From: Chloroflexota bacterium | Lineage (GTDB): Bacteria; Chloroflexota; Chloroflexia; QHBQ01; JADMIH01 | Assembly: GCA_015478675.1 (NCBI GenBank) | Contig: JADMIH010000164.1 | Coordinates: forward strand, 1-8,572 | Length of the DNA stretch: 8,572 bases | Reading direction: 5' to 3' | In this document: positions 1 through 5,054 of the stretch, piece after piece | How positions within the stretch are numbered: position 1 is the first letter of the stretch | How the letters are laid out: each line of letters starts with the position of its first letter | Translations under genes and position numbers: made by a program | Notes under the pieces: model-generated | The model's database searches: none | The model's input: the letters and a program-made list of their open reading frames with translations, nothing else | What the model was told of the DNA's origin: nothing

Positions 1-267
1 TAATAGCCAGGGGACACCGCTGTGACCCCGTCGGGGGCTTTGCGCGTGGTGAGTGTACAGGAGATACAGTTGTTCTCCCTGCGCCCCTTATTCTGAACGC
101 TTAGCTGGCGCTCAAAGGGTGGACAGAGCGAGTCAGTTGGCCTGACATAGCGATCAGTATATTACCCAGTCTCATTCAGGACCAAAGGACTATTCTGCCT
201 AAGCGTACGGAGGGTTATTATAGATCAGTGGTACACCTACTACTATATCGCCTGTTTAGAGGTATTT
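1..267. other. Non-coding region upstream of the GT87-like gene
   Basis: No convincing coding sequence or RNA gene is visible. There is a weak small hairpin (CCCC-gtc-GGGG at 26-36) followed by CTTTG, which could be the tail of a terminator for a gene outside the window. At 91-103 the string TTCTGAACGCTTA resembles the right terminal repeat of the two MITE copies further on, so a third, mostly unseen copy may end here. No good -35/-10 pair was found for the downstream gene. Confidence 0.5.
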
Positions 268-1626
268 ATGCTTGCGGAGAGTAAGGAGAAGCTGGCCGGT
301 ACTGCCAGTGTTTCAAATGCGCGCTTGGGAAGTAGATGGGCGAGCAAGAGGCAGCTTTATCTTCTGGTACCCTTTGCGCTTTTTATTTTTAGCTTTGTCT
401 ATAGCACCTGGAGTTGGGTGCGTTTCTTCCAGTCGCCCGATGTAGCGAATAGCGAGCCTGTTGCGCTCTTCAGCCAAACCGATTTTCCCGCCGTTACTAT
501 GGCATCCAGGATGGTTAGCTCCGGTCGTGGTGGGGACCTTTACAACTTCGAGGCCCAGCTGCAAGCGCAGCGAGACCTCATATCAGAAGGGTATATTTAC
601 CAGCCTCTTGCCGCGCCCCTCCGATTTCCATACCCTTATACGCCATTTCTAGCTGTGCTGTGGTCTCCCTTATCCCAGATGTCACCACTGGCTCAGATGG
701 CTATTTATGACCTCCTCAATCTGGCTGCTATGGCTGTGGGCTTTTGGTTCCTTCTGCTATCTTTGCCGCTTCCCAGGTTGCAAAGAGTGCTGATACTGTT
801 GAGCGTGTTGACCTATTTCCCTTTCATCAACAACCTTGAACAAGGGCAGGGTAGTGGTATAACTATCTTTAGCCTGGCGGTTGGCATTGCGCTTTTGCGC
901 CGGCGACGTGATTTGCCTGCCGGTCTTGCTCTGGGCTTATTAGTTCTCAAGATGCAGTGGTTGCCTATTCTGCTGCTCGTACTGCTTTGCAAGCGAAGAT
1001 GGCAGGCGCTCACCGGCGTAGCGATTACCGCAACAGTATTCCTGGCGATTAGCTTTCTGGCGATGGGCACTGCTTGGATACCGGGTTTTCTGGATGTAGT
1101 GGTTCGAGCGCAGCGTTTTGACCCGCTGTTCGCTTTAGCTCCATCTCTGAGCCACAGCCTGAGCGGGGGTATTGCTGCGCTGATAGGGCAGTTGAATCCT
1201 GCGCTAAGAACCGTAAACACGGCGCTCACTCTGGCTGTAGCGGGCTTGGTAATCTGGCTTTGGAGGGGAAAGTGGCAGCCCGGCACACCGAGATGGGATG
1301 GCCTTATCGCTGTGACTTTGCTGGCAATGGTGTTGACTAACCTGCAAGTCAACACACATGATCTATCTCTGCTCTGCTTGCCTGCCGCACTCGGTGCCTC
1401 TTACTTCTGGCAGTCCACAGACTTCAAGCATGCCACCAAGATGTGGTATGGTCTTTTCTGGGTAGCATATCTGGCTCCGGAGCTCTTTCTACCTCAGATA
1501 TTTTCTGCTCCCATCCGGCTCACCACCCTCCTGATGGCACTGATGCTTTGCTTCCTGGCGGGGCTACTGCTGCGTGTGAAGGGCGACTCGCGCGCCATCT
1601 CGAGGCTTGCCACAGCTTCCAGGTAG
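268..1626 (+). CDS. Polytopic membrane protein, GT87 (DUF2029)-like glycosyltransferase
   Basis: A 452-residue membrane protein with about ten hydrophobic segments, roughly at residues 30-50, 145-168, 195-210, 216-240, 248-268, 318-331, 345-358, 365-380, 393-410 and 418-436. The order of motifs fits the GT-C fold family GT87, which includes polyprenyl-phosphate-mannose-dependent mannosyltransferases. A loop after the first membrane segment carries an Asp (QTDFPAV, D72) followed by GGDLYN, which is the position of the candidate catalytic residue in that family. Then come RFPYPYTPFLAVLWSPL (119-135), a GQGSG loop (193-197), LKMQWLP (227-233) and HDLSLLCLP (364-372). It probably transfers a sugar from a lipid carrier to an extracytoplasmic acceptor, but the acceptor cannot be told. 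The ATG start has AGAGG five bases upstream. It converges on rplA and is not part of that operon. Family call by pattern only. Confidence 0.75.
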   Translation: MLAESKEKLAGTASVSNARLGSRWASKRQLYLLVPFALFIFSFVYSTWSWVRFFQSPDVANSEPVALFSQTDFPAVTMASRMVSSGRGGDLYNFEAQLQAQRDLISEGYIYQPLAAPLRFPYPYTPFLAVLWSPLSQMSPLAQMAIYDLLNLAAMAVGFWFLLLSLPLPRLQRVLILLSVLTYFPFINNLEQGQGSGITIFSLAVGIALLRRRRDLPAGLALGLLVLKMQWLPILLLVLLCKRRWQALTGVAITATVFLAISFLAMGTAWIPGFLDVVVRAQRFDPLFALAPSLSHSLSGGIAALIGQLNPALRTVNTALTLAVAGLVIWLWRGKWQPGTPRWDGLIAVTLLAMVLTNLQVNTHDLSLLCLPAALGASYFWQSTDFKHATKMWYGLFWVAYLAPELFLPQIFSAPIRLTTLLMALMLCFLAGLLLRVKGDSRAISRLATASR

Positions 1627-1685
1627 GTAAACAGCAGCGCACAACTTTTTGTTTGTGGTAGAAAGGGTAAGCGCTGGGTTAAATG

Positions 1686-1721
1686 AAGAAAGCGCGGGAG
1701 TTGAAATCTCAGCGCTTTCTT
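1686..1721. terminator. Bidirectional terminator hairpin between convergent genes
   Basis: AAGAAAGCGC pairs with GCGCTTTCTT in a 10-bp perfect outer helix, with a GAG/CTC inner helix. It lies 60 bases after the stop of the GT87-like gene and 85 bases after the stop of rplA. The A/T-rich flanks of the stem give a T-rich 3' side on both strands, so it could stop transcription from both sides. The T-tract is short, so strength is uncertain. Confidence 0.65.
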
Positions 1722-1734
1722 TATGCTCAAGGGG

Positions 1735-1761
1735 AAAAGCCCTCGTGGCTGCAAGAGGGGC
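1735..1761 (-). terminator. Probable rplA operon terminator
   Basis: On the minus strand GCCCCTC, a 10-base loop and GAGGGC form a 6-bp GC-rich stem with one bulged base, followed directly by TTTT and then CCCCTT. It is 46 bases past the rplA stop codon and could work together with the stronger hairpin at 1686-1721. Confidence 0.45.
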
Positions 1762-1770
1762 CGAAGCGAA

Positions 1771-1791
1771 GTGCCGGGAGTAAGCCGGCAC
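1771..1791. other. Perfect 7-bp hairpin just after rplA
   Basis: GTGCCGG, seven loop bases, CCGGCAC. There is no T-tract next to it on either strand, so it is more likely a 3'-end stabilising or processing hairpin of the rplA transcript than a terminator. It starts 16 bases past the rplA stop. Confidence 0.4.
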
Positions 1792-1806
1792 CTGGCCTGC
1801 GTGGGT

Positions 1807-2541
1807 CTATCTTTTTTGCTCGCTTCCCGCTTCTGTCAGCGTTTGGGGCACGTCCATGTGTATGCCGGGACCCATCGTGCTTGTCAGGGTGATAGATTTG
1901 ACATATGTGCCCTTAGCACCTGTGGGCTTGGCGCGTACCACGGCGTCTACGAAGGAGAGGAGGTTGTCTTTTATCTGGTCCTCGGTGAAGGAGGCTTTGC
2001 CGATGCCTACGTGCAAGAGGCCCGTCTTGTCGTTGCGGAACTCGAGCTTACCGCCCTTGACTTCGTTGATTGCGCGGGGCAGGTCGTTGGGGTTGTTGAC
2101 GATGGTGCCGCTCTTGGGGTTAGGCATGAGTCCTCTGCGGCCCAGCACCTTGCCAAGACCTGCCTTACCTATCTTGCCCATCTGGTCAGCTACCGCGATG
2201 GCTACGTCGAAGTCTACCCAGCCGCCATTGATCCGGTTGATCAGCTCGTCGCTGCCCGCGTAGTCGGCTCCTGCCTCGAGGGCGATACGCTCGCCCTCGC
2301 CTTCCGTGAAGACGAGCACGCGTACAGGCTTACCTGTGCCATGTGGCAGGGTAGCTGTCGAGCGCACCTGCTGATCGGCGTGGCGCGGGTCGATGCCGAG
2401 CTTCATATGCACTTCGACTGTGGGGTCGAACTTTACATAGGTGGTCTTCTTGAGCAATCCAACGGCCTCTTCAGGCACGTATGTTTTTTCTTCGTCTACC
2501 TGGGCAAGAGCCTCAAGGTACTTCTTTCCGTGCTTAGGCAT
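1807..2541 (-). CDS. rplA: Ribosomal protein L1 (uL1)
   Basis: A 244-residue protein, slightly longer than the usual 225-235, with the L1 signature GRRGLMPNPKSGT at residues 134-146 and the conserved RNA-binding strand TVEVHMKLGIDPRHADQQVR at 41-60. L1 forms the mobile L1 stalk of the 50S subunit near the E site, and in many bacteria it represses translation of its own L11-L1 mRNA. The ATG is preceded by AGGAGG, which overlaps the TAG stop of rplK (spacing between the genes is 9 bases), so translation is probably coupled. The last residues are a short charged tail (GSEQKR). It is the last gene of the operon: the rplJ-rplL pair that often follows is absent and a convergent membrane-protein gene lies there instead. 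Confidence 0.97.
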   Translation of the reverse strand: MPKHGKKYLEALAQVDEEKTYVPEEAVGLLKKTTYVKFDPTVEVHMKLGIDPRHADQQVRSTATLPHGTGKPVRVLVFTEGEGERIALEAGADYAGSDELINRINGGWVDFDVAIAVADQMGKIGKAGLGKVLGRRGLMPNPKSGTIVNNPNDLPRAINEVKGGKLEFRNDKTGLLHVGIGKASFTEDQIKDNLLSFVDAVVRAKPTGAKGTYVKSITLTSTMGPGIHMDVPQTLTEAGSEQKR

Positions 2542-2551
2542 TCGTCTCCTC

Positions 2552-2977
2552 CTATCCTTTCACATCAATGCCCATGCTGCGGGCTGTGCCTTCAATCATC
2601 TTCGAGGCTGTCTCTTCGTCGTAGGCGTTGAGGTCCTTCATCTTGGTGCGGGCGATCTCGGCGATCTGGCCCTTTGTGACAGAGCCTACTTTGGTTTTGT
2701 TGGGCACGCCTGAGCCTGCGGGCACTCCCGCGGCCTTGCGCAGCAGGTCGGCTGCGGGGGGCGTTTTGGTCACGAAGGTGAAAGAGCGGTCCTCAAAGAC
2801 AGTGATTTCCGCCGGTATGATAAAACCGGCCTGGTCGGCTGTGCGCTCGTTGTATTCCTTGACGAACTGCATGATGTTGATGCCATGACCACCGAGCGCC
2901 GGGCCGACGGGAGGCGCTGGTGTAGCCTTGCCTGCGTTGATTTGCAGCTTTACTATTGCGCGTACTTTCTTAGCCAA
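2552..2977 (-). CDS. rplK: Ribosomal protein L11 (uL11), TTG start
   Basis: A 141-residue protein of the normal family length. The N-terminal domain has the proline-rich [18 protein letters not shown] segment (residues 12-29), which faces the thiostrepton region and release or elongation factors. The C-terminal domain, with [19 protein letters not shown] (112-130), binds the 23S GTPase-associated centre. The family N-terminus MAKKV aligns to a TTG codon, with AGGAGG seven bases upstream and no in-frame ATG close by, so TTG is the likely start. It is followed closely by rplA. The 285-base gap behind nusG holds a terminator and a structured leader, so its transcription is probably regulated apart from secE-nusG. 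Confidence 0.97.
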   Translation of the reverse strand: MAKKVRAIVKLQINAGKATPAPPVGPALGGHGINIMQFVKEYNERTADQAGFIIPAEITVFEDRSFTFVTKTPPAADLLRKAAGVPAGSGVPNKTKVGSVTKGQIAEIARTKMKDLNAYDEETASKMIEGTARSMGIDVKG

Positions 2978-3073
2978 TTATGAACCTCCTGTGTGTAGTA
3001 GCCTGCTGCCTGCATCTTGTTGACGTTATCTCTTGCCTCCGTTATAGTTGCATTTCCCTCACAGTTGCCGGGC

Positions 3074-3105
3074 AAACAAAAGGGCCTGGGAGAAGCCCCA
3101 AACCC
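3074..3105 (-). terminator. Intrinsic terminator or attenuator upstream of rplK
   Basis: On the minus strand GGGTTTGGGG, the loop CTTC and TCCCAGGCCC form a 10-bp helix (seven Watson-Crick pairs and three G-U pairs), followed directly by TTTTGTTTG. It lies about 157 bases past the nusG stop and 96 bases before the rplK start. No convincing promoter was found between it and rplK, so some transcripts must read through it. Confidence 0.75.
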
Positions 3106-3110
3106 ACCTT

Positions 3111-3234
3111 GCAGCACGGAGGCTGCATTCTCCAAAATGGCGTTTGAGGTATCGGCGGAAGCGTAAGAGCTTCCTCCCTCCGCTATTCACTTATTCAGGC
3201 AGCCTTGCTGTTCGGCAACGACTGCTATACCTCA
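3111..3234 (-). ncRNA. Structured 5' leader of rplK-rplA, candidate attenuator RNA
   Basis: In the minus-strand RNA, UGAGGUAU (3227-3234) pairs perfectly with AUACCUCA (3145-3152), closing a junction of about 108 nt. Inside are GGAAGC/GCUUCC and a GCGG/CCGC extension at 3153-3182, and a GCAG/CUGC arm with an inner GCAA/UUGC hairpin around 3199-3225. A further GCAGC/GCUGC hairpin sits at 3111-3126. The segment CCUCAAACGCC (3139-3149) overlaps the closing helix and can also pair with all ten bases of the terminator 5' arm at 3096-3105. These two folds exclude each other, as in a transcription attenuator. The ligand is unknown; L1 or L11 would be natural candidates. Structure drawn by eye, with no energy calculation. 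Confidence 0.5.
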
Positions 3235-3262
3235 CAAGCTGACTGCCACAAATTATCTGCTC

Positions 3263-3937
3263 TCAGACCAGCTTTTCTACCTGCAAAAAGTCAAGCTCCA
3301 CAGGGGTTTCGCGCCCGAAGAAGGATACGCGAACCCGTACCTTACCCTTCTCCTGGTTGATGGTTTCGATTATGCCCTCGAAATCGGCGAATGGGCCATC
3401 TATGATCTTTACCGCCTGCCCAGGCTGCAACATCACTTTGAACTTGGTGGGCGCTGCGGTCTGCATTTGCTTGAGTATAGCGTCGGCTTCTTGCGGGGGG
3501 AGGGCGGTTGGCTCGTTTCCTATACCCACGAAGCCGGTTACACCAGGGGTGTTACGCACTACGTACCACGATTCTTCGTCCATGACCATCTCGACCAGTA
3601 CATAGCCGGGAAATATTTTGCGCTGTACAGGGTGGCGCTGGCCTCCCTTTATCTCTATTTCTTCTACTGTGGGCACTTCCACGCGGAAGATCCGCTCGCT
3701 CATGTCGAGGGTGAGGATGCGGTGCTCAAGGTTTTTTTTGACCTTATTTTCGTAGCCGGAATAGGTATGTATGATGTACCAGTGTCGGCCATCATCGAAT
3801 GTGTCATCCGCCGTGCCGGGTGTGGTTTCGGTGTCGGCCGCGCCGTTGCTCGCACTGTTCAGCACGGTATCAGGTGTGACTGTTTCTTCCATGTCGGGCT
3901 GGGTATCTGTTACGTCGGTAAAGGTTTGAGGGTCCAT
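3263..3937 (-). CDS. nusG: Transcription termination/antitermination factor NusG
   Basis: A 224-residue NusG. The NGN domain begins at RHWYIIHTYSGYENKVKKNL (residues 51-70), with the RNA polymerase-binding core through KIFPGYVLVEM (107-117). The C-terminal KOW domain contains GPFADFEGIIETINQEKGKVRV (181-202) and can contact Rho or ribosomal protein S10. It binds the beta' clamp helices, affecting elongation, pausing and termination. The first 50 residues are an added, probably disordered, acidic tail rich in Thr and Asp, with no Lys or Arg. Most NusG proteins start only a few residues before the WY motif. The ATG at 3937 is the only start upstream of this tail; GGAG lies about 14 bases before it, which is a weak ribosome binding site. 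It lies 41 bases downstream of secE. Confidence 0.96.
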   Translation of the reverse strand: MDPQTFTDVTDTQPDMEETVTPDTVLNSASNGAADTETTPGTADDTFDDGRHWYIIHTYSGYENKVKKNLEHRILTLDMSERIFRVEVPTVEEIEIKGGQRHPVQRKIFPGYVLVEMVMDEESWYVVRNTPGVTGFVGIGNEPTALPPQEADAILKQMQTAAPTKFKVMLQPGQAVKIIDGPFADFEGIIETINQEKGKVRVRVSFFGRETPVELDFLQVEKLV

Positions 3938-3978
3938 ATGTGGTGGATTTTGCTCCAGAGCGCGTGTAACGTGGCGGG

Positions 3979-4266
3979 CTAGCGATTGACCAGTTGGTAG
4001 ATATAGTTCAATATGGCGTCTATAGTACCCAGCAAGGTGCCGAGGACGGCGGTTATACCTATTACCACAATCGTGAGGTTGCGTGTCTCCTCACGTGTGG
4101 GCCAGGTGACCTTGCGCAGTTCGGACCTAATATCGTTGATATTAGTACGCATCCTGCCAATTCTGCTGGTATCATTGCCGACGCTGCCTGCCGCCGCGGT
4201 GCGGGGTTTGGCACTCCCCGGTGCGGGCTGGGGCGCTACGGGCTGTTTGCGGCCAAGCATAGCCAT
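3979..4266 (-). CDS. secE: Preprotein translocase subunit SecE
   Basis: A 95-residue single-span SecE, the clamp subunit of the SecYEG protein-conducting channel in the cytoplasmic membrane. The conserved amphipathic surface helix SELRKVTWPTREE occupies residues 48-60, followed by one hydrophobic transmembrane helix at about 64-87. The first 40 residues are Ala-, Pro- and basic-rich and poorly conserved, as is common in the family. Two ATG codons are possible (residues 1 and 3); AGGAG lies ten bases before the first, which supports it. It sits between tRNA-Trp and nusG, the usual bacterial arrangement, and is probably co-transcribed with both. Confidence 0.96.
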   Translation of the reverse strand: MAMLGRKQPVAPQPAPGSAKPRTAAAGSVGNDTSRIGRMRTNINDIRSELRKVTWPTREETRNLTIVVIGITAVLGTLLGTIDAILNYIYQLVNR

Positions 4267-4353
4267 TGGAATGGGACTCCTATCAGGCTTTGAGAAATCT
4301 TATACGCCTACCAATTAGATCAAAACAGGTATACAGCAATTATCGCTTGCGGG

Positions 4354-4426
4354 CACGTGCGGAGGGACTCGAACCCCCAACCTTGGCTTTTGGAGAGCCC
4401 TGCGCTGCCAATTGCGCCACGCACGT
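4354..4426 (-). tRNA. tRNA-Trp (anticodon CCA)
   Basis: A 73-nt cloverleaf folds completely. The acceptor stem is ACGTGCG/CGCACGT, the D stem GCGC/GCGC, the anticodon loop CTCCAAA with anticodon CCA at 4391-4393, and the T arm GGGGG-TTCGAGT-CCCTC with one G-U pair. The discriminator is G. The outermost pair of the anticodon stem is a G-A mismatch. The 3' CCA is not encoded (GCCC follows), so it must be added by CCA nucleotidyltransferase. The gene is 87 bases upstream of secE, an arrangement seen in many bacteria. Confidence 0.95.
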
Positions 4427-4492
4427 ATGCTCTGTGACTTTGGCCTGGAACTCCGGCCTTTGCTGCTGTTTGGCCTTTTACAGCTTGCTTCA

Positions 4493-4524
4493 TGAAAAGA
4501 AAAGAGCCGGACGCAGATCCGGCC
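4493..4524 (-). terminator. Intrinsic terminator upstream of tRNA-Trp
   Basis: On the minus strand GCCGGA, TCTGCG and TCCGGC form a perfect 6-bp GC-rich stem, followed by TCTTTTCTTTTC. It can end the tRNA-tuf-rpmG transcript, but it also lies only about 12 to 40 bases downstream of the predicted start of the promoter at 4542-4571. Confidence 0.75.
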
Positions 4525-4541
4525 CGTCCAATGTGCCCCTC

Positions 4542-4571
4542 ATTATACGCTAACCAAAGCGTTACTGTCAA
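4542..4571 (-). promoter_or_regulatory. Consensus sigma-70-type promoter for tRNA-Trp-secE-nusG
   Basis: On the minus strand a perfect TTGACA (4566-4571) and a perfect TATAAT (4542-4547) are separated by 18 bases. Transcription should start near 4535. The first gene in that direction is tRNA-Trp, after the terminator at 4493-4524. Within the spacer, TAACGC and GCGTTA form a short inverted repeat on either strand around CTTTGGTTAGCG, though no operator can be assigned. Confidence 0.85.
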
Positions 4572-4577
4572 GGATTC

Positions 4578-4730
4578 GACGCGGTGTAAGAGTTCAGAGT
4601 TGGGGTGGAGCATTCTTGAAGGAGTCGCTGTGAAGGCGTATCCTTACGTACCCTCACCCCATGCCCTTCTCCCATGGAGGGTGGAGGGGCTAGCCGCCTC
4701 CACCTCAAGTCTGAACGGTTACGACGCGAT
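4578..4730. mobile_element. MITE copy A, IS66-like ends, with 8-bp target duplication
   Basis: The element spans 4586-4722 (137 bp). Its ends are inverted repeats beginning GTAA: the left end and the reverse complement of the right end match at 21 of the first 25 bases, sharing GTTCAGA and GGTGGAG. It is flanked by GACGCGGT (4578-4585) and GACGCGAT (4723-4730), an 8-bp duplication with one difference. GTAA ends and an 8-bp duplication are typical of IS66-family elements. There is no transposase, so it is a non-autonomous element. Its first 60 bases are about 80% like copy B. It lies between rpmG and the terminator of that transcript, so it is probably transcribed. Confidence 0.75.
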
Positions 4731-4787
4731 GCGGGCTAAGAGTGAGCACACAAGAAGGGCCGGAGTCAGGGGTTAGGTGCTCCCTGG

Positions 4788-4952
4788 CTACTTGGTTTCG
4801 CGGTGTACGCGAGTGGCGCGACAGCGGGGGCAGAACTTGTTAAACTCCAATCTCCCCGGGTCGTTTCGTTTGTTCTTGGAGCTTGTATAGTTGCGGTCCT
4901 TGCACTCGGTACAAGCCAGGTAGATAATTATGCGATCTGCTTTCTTTGCCAT
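4788..4952 (-). CDS. rpmG: Ribosomal protein L33 (bL33)
   Basis: A 54-residue protein beginning [20 protein letters not shown] and ending in [10 protein letters not shown]. It has two Cys pairs, C14-x-x-C17 and C41-x-x-C44, so it is the zinc-binding (C+) form of L33, a small 50S protein near the E site. The ATG has GAGGG nine bases upstream. It follows tuf by 100 bases of hairpin-rich spacer and precedes the MITE and the terminator at 4493-4524, so it is probably the last gene of the tRNA-tuf-rpmG unit. It is too short to appear among long open reading frames but is unmistakable by sequence. Confidence 0.96.
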   Translation of the reverse strand: MAKKADRIIIYLACTECKDRNYTSSKNKRNDPGRLEFNKFCPRCRATRVHRETK

Positions 4953-4970
4953 GATATTTACCCTCAGATG

Positions 4971-5004
4971 GAGTTACGAGTTGTATCACCACAACTCGTA
5001 ACTC
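4971..5004. repeat. Perfect 14-bp hairpin between tuf and rpmG
   Basis: GAGTTACGAGTTGT and its exact complement ACAACTCGTAACTC flank a 6-base loop. The right arm and the bases after it run in heptads (CAACTCG, TAACTCG, CAATTCA), like short tandemly repeated repeats. There is no T-tract, so it is not a classic terminator. It may be a processing or stability element in the tuf-rpmG mRNA. Confidence 0.75.
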
Positions 5005-5017
5005 GCAATTCATAACG

Positions 5018-5054
5018 CCGCCGGAGGCGGGAAGTGAATGAGGTTAAGAACCTC
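5018..5054. other. Two small hairpins at the tuf 3' end
   Basis: CCGCC-gga-GGCGG (5018-5030) and GAGGTT-aag-AACCTC (5040-5054) are two further short hairpins. The second spans the tuf stop codon. Neither is followed by T residues on the minus strand, so a terminator role is not supported. Confidence 0.4.

Noticed and set aside
1723..2631. A 302-codon plus-strand open frame over rplA
   Set aside because: It is the antisense shadow of rplA and the end of rplK, whose protein sequences are unmistakable. The frame has no recognisable domain.
3000..3060. A promoter for rplK with TATAAC around 3044
   Set aside because: No acceptable -35 hexamer lies 16 to 18 bases upstream (GGCAAC at best), so I did not call it. 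A weak promoter cannot be excluded.
2953..3135. A 60-codon minus-strand frame overlapping the rplK start as a possible leader peptide
   Set aside because: It runs through the terminator hairpin and the rplK Shine-Dalgarno sequence in another frame, has Cys- and Pro-rich random composition, and no ribosome binding site was seen for it.
4427..4492. A T-box or other amino acid riboswitch in front of tRNA-Trp
   Set aside because: No T-box sequence or specifier loop was found. The stretch has only short GGCC-based hairpins. A T-box before a tRNA gene would also be unexpected.
4492..4924. Open frames over MITE A, whose peptides (SSELGWSILEG, VKAYPYVP) resemble those over MITE B (CSELRWSNLQG, VEAYPHLP)
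   Set aside because: The likeness comes from DNA homology of the two MITEs. The frames cover terminal repeats and a promoter, and have no ribosome binding sites.
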